DNA of 64,000 bases from Ignavibacteriales bacterium (GCA_020635275.1 JACKAA010000001.1:682001-746000); one strand, 5' to 3'. Positions 17,603 to 26,917 are shown, counted from the first letter of the stretch. The notes: a model not told the origin generated them from the letters alone. Numbers and translations are program-made.

Positions 17603-18445
17603 TTAAATAATAAATTCTAATGGTTCTGGTTCGTTTGTGTTTCTTAATCTCACTTCACTTTTGTGGTAAACTATTGAATTAGCTGGAACACTTTCCGTTA
17701 ACCAAACATTTCCGCCAATTATACTGTTTTCTCCAATTGTTGTATTTCCGCCAAGAATTACAGCTTGAGCATAAATAATAACATTATCCTTAATTGTTGG
17801 ATGACGTTTAGTTTGAGCTAATTTTTTTTCAACGCTTAAAGCTCCAAGTGTAACTCCCTGGTAGATTTTTACATTATTTCCAATTTCGGTTGTTTCACCA
17901 ATTACAATTCCGGTACCATGATCAATAAAGAATGAATGCCCGATTGTAGCTCCCGGATGAATATCAATTCCCGTTTCTTGATGAGCATATTCAGTCAATA
18001 TTCTTGGTAGAATAGGAACTTTCAATTCAAACAGTTCATGTGCAAATCTGAAAATTGCAATTGCTCTGAATCCCGGATAAGCTAAAATTACTTCATCTAC
18101 ACTATGTGCGGCTGGATCGCCTTCACAAATTGCTTCCGCATCTTTCCATAATTCTTGGTTGATCGAAAACATTTTCTCAAAGAATTTTTCAGAAATTTCA
18201 TCAATCTTTTCTATTGAATTATTGTTTAAGGAAATTAAAAGAGATTTTAAATTTCTTTTAAGTAATGAAACTTTTCCAGCTACTTCTTCAGGTGAATAAT
18301 AAATATCCGATGTAAAATGAGGAAAAAGTAATTGAAGTAAATCGTTAATAAAACGATGCGCTTCAACTTTAATTGGCTTAATAACTTTATGCTGTCTTCT
18401 AATTTCTAATATTTCTCTTGAAATATCCAAATATTTGGCTTCCAT
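17603..18445 (-). CDS. cysE: Serine O-acetyltransferase
   Basis: An N-terminal helical domain is followed by a left-handed beta-helix of hexapeptide repeats and the motifs HQETGIDIHPGA and HGTGIVIGET, typical of CysE. It acetylates serine for the following CysK. The frame extends to a TTG at 18469, but I prefer the ATG at 18445 (280 residues). A GGAG site at 18456-18459 lies 10 bases upstream of it, and the TTG has no ribosome site. The gene is first in the cysE-cysK operon and is preceded by a long leader carrying a Cys-codon-rich small ORF and a hairpin over its ribosome site. Confidence 0.92.
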   Translation of the reverse strand: MEAKYLDISREILEIRRQHKVIKPIKVEAHRFINDLLQLLFPHFTSDIYYSPEEVAGKVSLLKRNLKSLLISLNNNSIEKIDEISEKFFEKMFSINQELWKDAEAICEGDPAAHSVDEVILAYPGFRAIAIFRFAHELFELKVPILPRILTEYAHQETGIDIHPGATIGHSFFIDHGTGIVIGETTEIGNNVKIYQGVTLGALSVEKKLAQTKRHPTIKDNVIIYAQAVILGGNTTIGENSIIGGNVWLTESVPANSIVYHKSEVRLRNTNEPEPLEFII

Positions 18446-18455
18446 GGTAAATAAA

Positions 18456-18474
18456 CTCCATTTATTCAAATGAA
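18456..18474 (-). promoter_or_regulatory. Hairpin covering the cysE ribosome-binding site
   Basis: On the minus strand TTCATTT pairs with AAATGGA (one U-G wobble) across a GAAT loop. The stem takes up GGA of the GGAG Shine-Dalgarno site. A second CATTTA segment about 30 nt upstream can pair with the same TAAATG, so two alternative structures are possible. This is the kind of arrangement used to control translation from an upstream ORF. The energies were not computed. Confidence 0.45.
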
Positions 18475-18524
18475 TGTTTTATAAAACTTATTTTATGTAA
18501 AATTTTAAATGTTTGCGAAGTATA

Positions 18525-18611
18525 TTAGCAACAACAGATGCAGGTAGAATGGTATCCGTGAGTTAAATTTTGATCTTCGTTTGTGAGTGATATGTTAGTT
18601 GAATTTTTCAT
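18525..18611 (-). CDS. Cys-rich leader peptide upstream of cysE-cysK (28 codons)
   Basis: ATG at 18611 opens a 28-residue frame that ends STCICCC followed by TAA. Four of its last five codons are cysteine (TGC, ATC, TGT, TGT, TGC). It lies about 80 nt upstream of cysE, and there is no other cysteine in it. The ATG falls where transcription from the promoter at 18618-18646 would start, so the ORF may be leaderless. The placement and composition are what is expected of a cysteine-responsive attenuator. Ribosomes short of charged tRNA-Cys would stall on the run and change downstream folding, raising cysE-cysK expression. Short Cys-ending leader ORFs acting this way are known from mycobacteria. 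Its function here is inferred. Confidence 0.72.
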   Translation of the reverse strand: MKNSTNISLTNEDQNLTHGYHSTCICCC

Positions 18612-18617
18612 AATCAA

Positions 18618-18646
18618 ATAATATAAAATAAAAGACTTGTTGTCAA
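18618..18646 (-). promoter_or_regulatory. Probable promoter of the cysE-cysK operon
   Basis: On the minus strand a perfect TTGACA (18641-18646) is followed after exactly 17 bases by TATTAT (18618-18623). The expected start point is at about 18611-18612, coinciding with the leader ATG. This is a sigma-70-like consensus in a genome group where another promoter form is often described, so it stands out from the surrounding AT-rich DNA. Confidence 0.65.
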
Positions 18647-18702
18647 CTTATAATTTCAGCGCCAAATGCAGCCTCAAGCTTCAGCTTGCTGAATTTTGTG
18701 AC

Positions 18703-18741
18703 CAATAATAAAAAATAAGTCCGAAGACTAACAGTCTGCGG
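18703..18741 (-). terminator. Terminator after the glucose-6-phosphate isomerase gene
   Basis: CCGCAGACT (18733-18741 read on the minus strand) pairs with AGTCTTCGG (18721-18729), with one internal mismatch and a 3-base loop, followed by a T-rich run (18703-18717). It lies 9 bases after the stop codon and insulates the cysE-cysK leader from read-through. Confidence 0.75.
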
Positions 18742-18750
18742 TAATATTAA

Positions 18751-20436
18751 TCAAATTAAACTAGTTAGCTTTTCTAAATTAAGATTAACATTATTGCCCA
18801 AATCAATCGTGATAACTTTTCTATTGTTGTTCAATAAAGCCTGACGATCTCCCATAAGTTGAGCATTAACCAAGACTCCAAATGAAAATTCTGAATCATT
18901 CACACCGGCAGATTTAGGAATTGCTGTATCTTCTTTTCTGTCTGAAGTAAACTGAATAAATAATCCATTTCCGGAATCACCTTTATGTAATTGACCAGTT
19001 GAATGTAAAAATCGTGGACCGTAACCTATTGTTACAGCTGTTTTATATTTCTGTTGAATTTTAGTTCTAAAATTTTGTAATGCTTCAGTAGTTGTGTTTG
19101 TTGGAGTTACGTAAGCATGAATAGAAACATAATTATATTTTTCTTTTTCATTTAAGTTATCCAAAAATCCAGTTATTGCGTTTTCTAAATTATCAGCTTT
19201 TGTATTACCTGAAAGTTTAATTCCGTTTTCTTCAATTGCAAAATTCAATTTTGGAAGTTCACCTTTTTCCAAATAATTATTTATCATAGCCTTGGCTTCA
19301 ATTTTTGCCGACTCAACATTGGGCTGATCAAATGGCTGAATACCTAAAACCCAACCTGATACCGCAGTTGCAAATTCCCATCGGAAAAATTCAGCTCCCA
19401 AATCAAAAACGTCATTTAAAATAATTTCAATTACTGGATGTCCGGCATTTTTAAGTGATTCAATTTTTGCTGAAAGTGAATTTTCATTTTCAAAATGAGT
19501 ATATACAAACACTCTATCATCTTTATAATATTCCTGAGTTTCCAAATTTTCACTTTCAATTGGTAAAATTCCAACTCCATTTTTTCCTGTACTTTCTGCA
19601 ATTAACTGCTCAACCCAAGTCCCGAAAGAAATAATTTTATCAGAATAAACAAATGTTAGTTTGTCTCTACCTAATTTTGCAAGCTGACCAATAACTACTC
19701 CAATTTCTCCACTTACACTTTTAGGATTTTTACTATCATCAGCAATAGTTTTTGCATTTGTTAAAAGTTTTGTTAAATCAATTCCTAATAATGCTGCTGG
19801 AACTGTTCCGAAAAAAGAAAGAACAGAATAACGTCCGCCAATATTAGGATTGTTAATAAATATTTTTCTAAGATTAAGTTCCTTTGCCATTTTTTCTAAT
19901 CCGCTTCCCGGATCAGTAATTGCTGCAAAGTGCTTGCTGGCTTGATCTTTACCTAATTTATTTTGACAATAAGTAAAGAAGTATTTGAAGAATGAAAGTG
20001 TTTCAATTGTTCCGCCGGATTTTGTAGAAACAATATAAAGTGTTTTTTGCGGATCTAAATTTTTTACAAAATTTAAAACTGCTCCCGGATCCGTGCTATC
20101 CAAAACTTGTAGATTCAAAAATCCTTCTTTTGTACCAAATGAAAAACTGAATACTTCCGGGGCTAAACTTGATCCACCCATTCCTAAAAGCAAAGCATGT
20201 GTAAATCCGGCCGATTTAATATCTTCAACAAAAGCATTGACTTCCTCAATTTTAGAAAGCGTTTCTTCCGGACTAATTAACCAATCCAATCTGTTTGTAA
20301 CTTCTTCAGGAGAATCTGACCAAACAGTATGATCTTTTTCCCAAATGCGTTTAGCCACATTTTCATTTTCATATTTTTCTAATACCGATTTAACTTCATT
20401 TTCATATTTCCCTAAAAACATTTTAATTAAATTCAT
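18751..20436 (-). CDS. pgi: Glucose-6-phosphate isomerase
   Basis: A 561-residue SIS-fold isomerase. GMGGSSLAPEV, STKSGGTIET and FATAVSG with the QPFDQPNVE segment are the conserved sugar-phosphate and catalytic regions. The C-terminal GPRFLHSTGQLHKG segment resembles the isomerase half of the transaldolase/glucose-6-phosphate isomerase fusions of other bacteria rather than the E. coli-type enzyme. No transaldolase domain is present here. An AAGGAA site precedes the chosen ATG. It interconverts glucose 6-phosphate and fructose 6-phosphate, feeding the zwf/pgl pathway encoded at 27.4-29.7 kb. Confidence 0.9.
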   Translation of the reverse strand: MNLIKMFLGKYENEVKSVLEKYENENVAKRIWEKDHTVWSDSPEEVTNRLDWLISPEETLSKIEEVNAFVEDIKSAGFTHALLLGMGGSSLAPEVFSFSFGTKEGFLNLQVLDSTDPGAVLNFVKNLDPQKTLYIVSTKSGGTIETLSFFKYFFTYCQNKLGKDQASKHFAAITDPGSGLEKMAKELNLRKIFINNPNIGGRYSVLSFFGTVPAALLGIDLTKLLTNAKTIADDSKNPKSVSGEIGVVIGQLAKLGRDKLTFVYSDKIISFGTWVEQLIAESTGKNGVGILPIESENLETQEYYKDDRVFVYTHFENENSLSAKIESLKNAGHPVIEIILNDVFDLGAEFFRWEFATAVSGWVLGIQPFDQPNVESAKIEAKAMINNYLEKGELPKLNFAIEENGIKLSGNTKADNLENAITGFLDNLNEKEKYNYVSIHAYVTPTNTTTEALQNFRTKIQQKYKTAVTIGYGPRFLHSTGQLHKGDSGNGLFIQFTSDRKEDTAIPKSAGVNDSEFSFGVLVNAQLMGDRQALLNNNRKVITIDLGNNVNLNLEKLTSLI

Positions 20437-20478
20437 TGCTATTCCTTTTTTAAAATTTTTATTTATAATATATGTTTT

Positions 20479-21735
20479 TTATTCATCGTAAAACTGCCAC
20501 TTTTTAGGAACAATTAATCTTGCGCCTCTTCCAAAAGTTAAATGAGACCAAGCCCAACTGAAAATAACAAACACTCTATTTCTAAAGCCAGTTAAATAAT
20601 AAATATGAATTGCAATCCAGGTCAGCCATGCAAAAAATCCACTGAATTTAAATTTACTTGTTTCAACTATTGCTTTGCTTCGTCCAATAGTCGCAGCTTG
20701 TCCTTTATCATTATATTCAAATTCTCCTTTTGGTTTTCCTTCTATTTCCAGCAAAATATTTTTAGCTGCAAATTTGCCTTGCTGTAATGCAACAGGAGCT
20801 AGAGCAGGCAAAGGTTTTTCATATTTATTTATAAATAATGCCTGATCTCCCAACACATATGCATTAGGATATACTTTAATTGTTAAATCTTTTTGTACTA
20901 AAACCCTTCCCATTGGTCCAAGTTCAACACCCAAACTAGCATTTAATTTTGAAGGTTTAACTCCGGCAGCCCACAGTACAGTTTTTGATCTGATAATTTC
21001 TTCACCTATTTCAACACCTTTTTCATTAACATTCGTCACTTTACTCGACGTCCAAACTTGGACTCCTAACGATTCTAAATCACGAACTGCTTTACTGGAA
21101 AGCTTTTCTGAATACATTGTAAGAATTCTGGGAGCTGCTTCAATGAGGATAATTCTAGCAAGTTTTGGATCAATATTTTTAAAATCGCGAGATAATGTAA
21201 ATCTTGTCATTTCTCCAATCGCACCGGCAAGTTCAACACCAGTCGGACCTCCGCCTACAATTACAAAAGTAAGATATTCTTTTTTCTTTTCAGGATCATT
21301 CTCAATTTCTGCTTTTTCAAATGCAACTAAAACCCTTCGTCTAATTTCCGTTGCTTGTTCAATAGTTTTTAGTCCCGGAGCAAATTCTTCCCATTTTTCA
21401 TTTCCAAAATATGCATGCTGGGTTCCCAATGCCATAATTAGATAATCATAATTGAATTGCAGTTCTTGAGTTATTACAATTTTATTATTAAGATCAATAT
21501 TTTTTACTTCATCTTGTATCACACTTACATATTTATACTCGGATAGCAAGCTTCTAATTGGAGCAGCAATATCGGCAGGAGACAATGCAGCCATTGCAAC
21601 TTGGTAAAGTAAGGGTTGGAATAAATGATAATTTCTTTTATCAATTAATGTGACTTTTACTTTTTCAGATTTTCCTAAAACTTTAGCCGCATTAAGTCCG
21701 GCAAAACCTCCACCCACAATTACAACGTGTTTCAT
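20479..21735 (-). CDS. ndh: Type II NADH dehydrogenase
   Basis: A 418-residue two-dinucleotide-domain flavoprotein. The FAD-binding motif GGGFAGLNAA is at the N-terminus, the NADH-binding GGGPTGVELA near 165, WAAGV and VLGDQA for FAD contacts, and a C-terminal aromatic, amphipathic region (FFAWLTWIAIHIYYL) for membrane attachment. It passes electrons from NADH to quinone without pumping protons. It lies upstream of pgi with a 42-base gap on the same strand and could be cotranscribed. Confidence 0.9.
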   Translation of the reverse strand: MKHVVIVGGGFAGLNAAKVLGKSEKVKVTLIDKRNYHLFQPLLYQVAMAALSPADIAAPIRSLLSEYKYVSVIQDEVKNIDLNNKIVITQELQFNYDYLIMALGTQHAYFGNEKWEEFAPGLKTIEQATEIRRRVLVAFEKAEIENDPEKKKEYLTFVIVGGGPTGVELAGAIGEMTRFTLSRDFKNIDPKLARIILIEAAPRILTMYSEKLSSKAVRDLESLGVQVWTSSKVTNVNEKGVEIGEEIIRSKTVLWAAGVKPSKLNASLGVELGPMGRVLVQKDLTIKVYPNAYVLGDQALFINKYEKPLPALAPVALQQGKFAAKNILLEIEGKPKGEFEYNDKGQAATIGRSKAIVETSKFKFSGFFAWLTWIAIHIYYLTGFRNRVFVIFSWAWSHLTFGRGARLIVPKKWQFYDE

Positions 21736-21922
21736 TAAAATTCGCTTTCTTAATATATGTTCGATTCTTTAATTTATAAAATTAAGAAAATCATGTGTTT
21801 CATTTAGTAAATTCTTTATTTATCTAGATTATTAATTATTTCTATTGTTAAAATATTTGTTTATACTCTGTGATAATTATGTGATAATTTTATTCTAAAT
21901 TACAACCAAAATAAAGGATTTA

Positions 21923-22624
21923 ATGATGAGAAAAGTTTTAGTTGTCGAAGATGAAAAAGAAATCTCTGATTTACTGGAAATACATCTTACAGATCTAAAT
22001 TGTGAAGTAAAAAAAGCAAACGATGGTAAAATTGGTTTAGACTTGGCAATTAGTGAAAAATATGATTTAATTGTTCTGGATATAATGCTGCCAAATATTG
22101 ATGGAATAGAAATTTGCAAGGAAGTAAGAAAACGAGAAATTTATGTTCCAATATTAATGTTAACCGCAAAATCGGAAGAGTTTGATAAGGTATTTGGATT
22201 AGAAATTGGCGCGGATGATTATTTAACTAAACCATTCAGTATTAGAGAATTTATTGCAAGAGTAAAAGCTATTTTCAGAAGAGTTGATGCTGTTCAGAAA
22301 AAAGAGAGCAATAATAAGATTATGCAAATTGGCGAGTTGAAAATTGACACGCAAAAGAGAAGAGTTACACTAAATGATGAAAGAATAGATCTAACTCAAA
22401 AAGAATTTGATTTGCTGCATTTAATGGCTTCACATCCGGGCAGAACATATACTCGCGAGCAACTTCTCAATACTGTTTGGGGTTATCAATACAATGGTTA
22501 TGAGCATACTGTAAATTCACATATAAATAGATTAAGATCAAAAATTGAAGAAGATTTATCAAATCCAAAATATATTAGAACCTCCTGGGGTGTTGGATAT
22601 TGGTTTAATGATTCATTAGAATAA
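21923..22624 (+). CDS. OmpR-family response regulator
   Basis: A 233-residue protein with a receiver domain (about 1-118) carrying EDE, the phospho-acceptor Asp53 (VLDIMLP) and the KPF lysine. It is joined to a winged-helix DNA-binding domain (RRVTLNDE to GVGYWF). An AAGGA site precedes tandem ATG codons at 21923 and 21926, and either may be used. The kinase gene starts 8 bases after its stop. The targets cannot be read from the sequence. Confidence 0.93.
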   Translation: MMRKVLVVEDEKEISDLLEIHLTDLNCEVKKANDGKIGLDLAISEKYDLIVLDIMLPNIDGIEICKEVRKREIYVPILMLTAKSEEFDKVFGLEIGADDYLTKPFSIREFIARVKAIFRRVDAVQKKESNNKIMQIGELKIDTQKRRVTLNDERIDLTQKEFDLLHLMASHPGRTYTREQLLNTVWGYQYNGYEHTVNSHINRLRSKIEEDLSNPKYIRTSWGVGYWFNDSLE

Positions 22625-22632
22625 TTTAAAAT

Positions 22633-24129
22633 ATGAAAGAGCGTTTAAAATATTTTTTTAATAGTCTTACCTGGAAAATTGGTTCAACGTTTTTGTTGAT
22701 ACTTACAATTTTATCAGCTGTTTATCTTTACATTGCAGTTTGGACAGCAGAAATGTATTATCAAGAAGCTGCACAAAAAATGGGAGCGCAAATTGCTCCT
22801 CAAATAGTTAATGAAAATGAATTCTTTTCTAATGGAAAACCTGATAGTAAGGTTCTAAAGAAACTGTTCCATCACATTATGGTAATAAATCCCAGCTTAG
22901 AAGTATATCTCTTAGATACGAATGGAACAATATTAACCTATTATGCACCGGAAAAAAAAATAATACTAAAATCTGTTGATTTGGAGCCCATTAAAGAATT
23001 TGTTTCAAATGAAGGCAAGAATTTTGTTATGGGAAATAATCCCCGCATTCCAGATGCTCATGCAACATTTACGGCAGCAGAAGTTTATGAGAATGAAATA
23101 CTTTGCGGTTATTTATATATAGTTATGAGCGGTGAAGAATTTAATAACGCTGCTCAATTTTTATTCGGCAGTTTTATGCTAAGGCTAGCGTTAAGATCAA
23201 CAACAATTACATTAATTGCTGCTATAATTATTACCTTTATTGCTCTTTTAGTTATTACAAAAAATTTAAGGGAAATGGTTTCAGTAATTAGAAAATTTAA
23301 AAATGGAAATTTAGATTCTAGAATTCAGCTTAAGCAAACAGGTGAACTACAAGAATTTGCAAATTCATTTAATGAAATGGCTGATACAATTGTACAGAAC
23401 ATGGAAGATTTAAAAACCATGGATAATTTGCGCAGAGAGTTGGTTGCAAATGTTTCTCATGATTTAAGAACTCCTTTGGCAACAATTCACGGTTACGTTG
23501 AAACAATATTAATGAAAAGTGAAATAATTTCAGAAGATCAAAAGAAGGAATATTTAAAAACAATTTTAAATAGTACCGAACGATTAAAAAAACTTGTTGA
23601 AGAACTATTTGAACTTTCCAAACTAGAAGCAAGAGAAACAAAACCAAATTTAGAGGCTTTTCAACTTTCTGAATTGGCACAAGATATTAGGCATAAAAAT
23701 CTAATTCTTGTTGAATCAAAAGATATAACTTTAACTATAGATGCACCGCAAAATTTACCTTTAGTTATTGCAGATATTGGAATGATTGAAAAAGTTTTTC
23801 AGAATTTAATTGATAACGCAATAAAGTTTACACCCGAACAAGGATCAATTGTAATTAAACTGTCTAAAGAAAATGAATTTATTAGAATTAAAATTTCTGA
23901 CAGCGGAATTGGAATTAGTGAAGATCAAATTTCAAATATATATAATAGATTTCATCAAGCCAGCAGTCAAAATAAATCAAAAGGCTTAGGTTTAGGCTTA
24001 GCAATTGTTAAAAAGATTTTAGAAGTTCACAATGTAGAAATATTTACTGAAAGCACACCCAACAAAGGAACAACTTTTTCATTTGATATCCCTATCTATA
24101 AATCTGAAAAATCACACATTTTTGCATAA
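22633..24129 (+). CDS. Membrane sensor histidine kinase, partner of the OmpR-type regulator
   Basis: A 498-residue protein with a transmembrane segment at about 14-36, a periplasmic sensing region to about 180, a second transmembrane segment at about 184-208, a HAMP linker, a HisKA domain with NVSHDLRTP (His276), and an HATPase domain with the DNAIKF N-box, DSGIGI and GLGLGLAIV G-boxes. It would phosphorylate the adjacent regulator. The signal it senses is unknown. The next two genes encode a lipoprotein and a TonB receptor, which are plausible but unproven targets. Confidence 0.92.
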   Translation: MKERLKYFFNSLTWKIGSTFLLILTILSAVYLYIAVWTAEMYYQEAAQKMGAQIAPQIVNENEFFSNGKPDSKVLKKLFHHIMVINPSLEVYLLDTNGTILTYYAPEKKIILKSVDLEPIKEFVSNEGKNFVMGNNPRIPDAHATFTAAEVYENEILCGYLYIVMSGEEFNNAAQFLFGSFMLRLALRSTTITLIAAIIITFIALLVITKNLREMVSVIRKFKNGNLDSRIQLKQTGELQEFANSFNEMADTIVQNMEDLKTMDNLRRELVANVSHDLRTPLATIHGYVETILMKSEIISEDQKKEYLKTILNSTERLKKLVEELFELSKLEARETKPNLEAFQLSELAQDIRHKNLILVESKDITLTIDAPQNLPLVIADIGMIEKVFQNLIDNAIKFTPEQGSIVIKLSKENEFIRIKISDSGIGISEDQISNIYNRFHQASSQNKSKGLGLGLAIVKKILEVHNVEIFTESTPNKGTTFSFDIPIYKSEKSHIFA

Positions 24130-24189
24130 TTTAGTTTATAACTAATTATGCATATGGTTTTTTAATTTTTTGCTTCTTATTTTATGTAA

Positions 24190-24732
24190 ATGATGAGTAA
24201 AAAATTACTTTTTATCTTAATTATTATTGTAGTTTCTTGCGATCAAGGACTTTCGCCAGATTTGGCTGACCCAAAAGTTGGTTTTGGCGGGACAATTACT
24301 TTTTCCGGTGAATGGAATTCGAAAATTAAACAAACCTTAATTGTTTTATTTAAAGATCCTCTAAATTCAGAAGCTGATTTTAATGTGTTTAATCTTAAAT
24401 ATGTTAGCGAATCTATTCCTTTTGGTTCTCAAACTTATAAATATTCAACAAATGATATATCCTTAATCTCTAATGTTGAACCTGGTGTTTATTCCTATTT
24501 AGCTGTTGCCCAATCTGAAAAAGATACAATTTCTTTAAGCAGAAAAGATTGGACAGTTGTTGGAATTTATTATACTGATAATGATTCTACACAACCTGGT
24601 CAAATTCTAATTCCAGAATCAAAATATGTTGATAGTTTAGATATTCATTGTGATTTTAATAATCTTCCCCCTCAACCGCCGGGCGGAATATTAAATCTTT
24701 CAAAAATTAAAAATATTATTGAGCCTAACTAA
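24190..24732 (+). CDS. Lipoprotein of unknown function preceding a TonB receptor
   Basis: A 180-residue product with a short lipoprotein signal (VVSC) and tandem ATG starts. It has a beta-rich body (GGTITFSGEW, VEPGVYSYLAV, VVGIYY) that resembles small sandwich or transthyretin-like folds by pattern only. It lies 19 bases before the TonB receptor and almost certainly shares its transcript. It may be a surface partner of that receptor. No domain is recognised. Confidence 0.75.
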   Translation: MMSKKLLFILIIIVVSCDQGLSPDLADPKVGFGGTITFSGEWNSKIKQTLIVLFKDPLNSEADFNVFNLKYVSESIPFGSQTYKYSTNDISLISNVEPGVYSYLAVAQSEKDTISLSRKDWTVVGIYYTDNDSTQPGQILIPESKYVDSLDIHCDFNNLPPQPPGGILNLSKIKNIIEPN

Positions 24733-24751
24733 AATAAGATAAAAGAAATTA

Positions 24752-26911
24752 ATGTATAAAATTGTTTTCATAATATTTATTTGGTCAGCAGCAATTTATT
24801 CTCAAAACGGTGAAATTCACGGAACTGTAAAAGATGAATCCGGTTTAGCAATTATTGGAGCAAATGTAATTGTTGAAAATACATTAATCGGAACAGCAAC
24901 AGATTCAAAAGGTAATTTCAAAATATTAAAATTGAAAAAAGGAAATTACATCGTATCTGTCAGCATGATAGGTTATTCAAAAGTTACGTCAGAAATAATT
25001 ACTCTTGATGAAAATGTTAAAGAAATTGATTTTGTTTTAACTCCACTTAGCTACACAATTGATCAACTTATAATAACTGCAAATAAATACGCCAAAGATA
25101 TTAGAGAATTAGCGGCAAGTTCTTACATACTTGATCAAAAAATATTTTCTGAGAAAAATTTTTTACAAATTGATGATGCCTTAAGATATGTGCCCGGTAT
25201 TACAATGACTGATGATCAAATAAGTATTAGAGGATCTAGCGGATACAGCAGAGGCGCCGGAACAAGAGTTTTAGTAGCAATGGACGGCATTCCAATTTAT
25301 ACTCCCGATTCCGGTGATATTGTATGGGAGCTAGTGCCGGTAAATGAAATTGGCAGAGTTGAAATTATTAAGGGATCGGCAAGTTCATTATACGGTTCAT
25401 CGGCAATTGGAGGAGTAGTTAATATAATATCTAAAGAAATTAGTTCAAATCCCGTGACATTTGTAAAAATTCAAAATGGAATTTATGATACACCATCATT
25501 TGATGAATGGAAATGGACTGACAAACTTTTATCATTTAACAGTCAAACTATTTCTCATTCAAGATCTTTTGAGAAATTAAGTTTATCAGGTTCAATTACA
25601 CGCTTTGAAGATTACAGCTACAGAAAAAATGATTACCAATTAAGGTTTGGAGGTTTTCTAAAATCAAATTATCAGTTTTCAGAATCCACTTCACTTTCAT
25701 TAATTGGGACCGGATACACTAGAGATAGAAGAACATTTATTTATTGGAAAGATTTAAATAATGCTCTTTCACCGGCTGATACTGATATTGGTCAGTCAAC
25801 TAATTCAGATAGAACAATTGTAGGATTAAATTTCAATCACAAATTTAGTGATGCATTTTCGTTATCAATTTTGCCAAATGCTTACATAAGTTATTGGACA
25901 GACGATTCGGAGACAAAAAATAGTTCAGACAGCAAAATGTATCGTACGGAAATTCGTTCAAATTATTCACCAGATCAATATTTCAATTTGGTCTCCGGAT
26001 TTGAATTTCAATATAATAATGTGTCCTCAAATATTTTTGGAACTAGAAACTCCAATTCCTTTGGCGCATATTCGCAAGCAGACTATAAACTTTTTGAAAA
26101 GTTAAATTTATCTTTTGGCTTAAGATTTGATTTTAACAAACTGGCAGATTTAGAAAGCACAAATTCTGTTTCTCCAAAATTGGGAATAAATTATAAAGTA
26201 AATGAATTTACAACTTTACGAGGTTTAGCCTCAAAGGGTTTTAGAGCACCAACTTTAGCAGAAGCCTTTACTTCAACAACAACAAGCGGGGTTACTGTAA
26301 AACCAAATCCTAATATATTACCAGAAACAAGTTATTCCTTTGAACTAGGAATAAATCATATTTTCAGTCAAAATTTTATGGCTGATTTATCAATTTTTAA
26401 CAATGAATATTATGATATGATTGAACCGGGATTTGATCCGGCAGACGGTCAATTATTTTTTAATAACGTAACAAGAGCACGAATACAAGGAATAGATTTT
26501 AACAGCACAATATCAATTTTTTCTAACCTTAATTTAAAGATGGGATATATTTATTTATGGGCAAGAGATATTGAAAATAAATTAACGCTAAAATATCGAC
26601 CTAAACACTCAGCTGTTTTTGCAATTGACTTTGATTATGATTTGTTCGAAGCCGGAATTGATTTTAGATATTTAAGCAGAGTTGAAAACATTGATTTTGA
26701 ATTGGTTGATTTAGGAATTGTTCCGGATGGAGATAAAAGAGTAGAAATTTATGTTGTTGATCTTAATGCTGGAATTAATTTATTTTCTTTAAATCTGCCT
26801 TTTAGAATATTTTTTAATTTAACAAATCTCTTAAATTATAACTATGTAGAACTTATAGGAAATATTGCTCCAATAAGAAATTATTCATTAAATATTGAAG
26901 CAATATTTTAA
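24752..26911 (+). CDS. TonB-dependent receptor with N-terminal carboxypeptidase-regulatory-like domain
   Basis: A 719-residue receptor with a signal peptide, a CarboxypepD_reg-like beta domain (about 20-105: GTVKDESG, GANVIVENT, GYSKV), then a plug (about 115-225: IRGSSGYSRGAGTRVLVAMDG, ending KGSASSLYGSSAIGGVVNI) and the barrel. The plug resembles BtuB/FepA-type receptors for siderophores or corrinoids. No SusD-like partner is nearby, so a polysaccharide-utilisation role is unlikely. A cognate lipoprotein lies just upstream. Confidence 0.9.
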   Translation: MYKIVFIIFIWSAAIYSQNGEIHGTVKDESGLAIIGANVIVENTLIGTATDSKGNFKILKLKKGNYIVSVSMIGYSKVTSEIITLDENVKEIDFVLTPLSYTIDQLIITANKYAKDIRELAASSYILDQKIFSEKNFLQIDDALRYVPGITMTDDQISIRGSSGYSRGAGTRVLVAMDGIPIYTPDSGDIVWELVPVNEIGRVEIIKGSASSLYGSSAIGGVVNIISKEISSNPVTFVKIQNGIYDTPSFDEWKWTDKLLSFNSQTISHSRSFEKLSLSGSITRFEDYSYRKNDYQLRFGGFLKSNYQFSESTSLSLIGTGYTRDRRTFIYWKDLNNALSPADTDIGQSTNSDRTIVGLNFNHKFSDAFSLSILPNAYISYWTDDSETKNSSDSKMYRTEIRSNYSPDQYFNLVSGFEFQYNNVSSNIFGTRNSNSFGAYSQADYKLFEKLNLSFGLRFDFNKLADLESTNSVSPKLGINYKVNEFTTLRGLASKGFRAPTLAEAFTSTTTSGVTVKPNPNILPETSYSFELGINHIFSQNFMADLSIFNNEYYDMIEPGFDPADGQLFFNNVTRARIQGIDFNSTISIFSNLNLKMGYIYLWARDIENKLTLKYRPKHSAVFAIDFDYDLFEAGIDFRYLSRVENIDFELVDLGIVPDGDKRVEIYVVDLNAGINLFSLNLPFRIFFNLTNLLNYNYVELIGNIAPIRNYSLNIEAIF

Positions 26912-26917
26912 AAAATC

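Noticed and set aside
18446..18469. TTG at 18469 as the cysE start
   Set aside because: It lies within the ribosome-site hairpin and has no Shine-Dalgarno sequence. The ATG at 18445 has GGAG 10 bases upstream and gives the usual length.
18675..18688. CAAGCTTCAGCTTG palindrome upstream of cysE
   Set aside because: It is 6 bp per arm with a 2-base loop, upstream of the promoter and not repeated elsewhere. No role could be argued.
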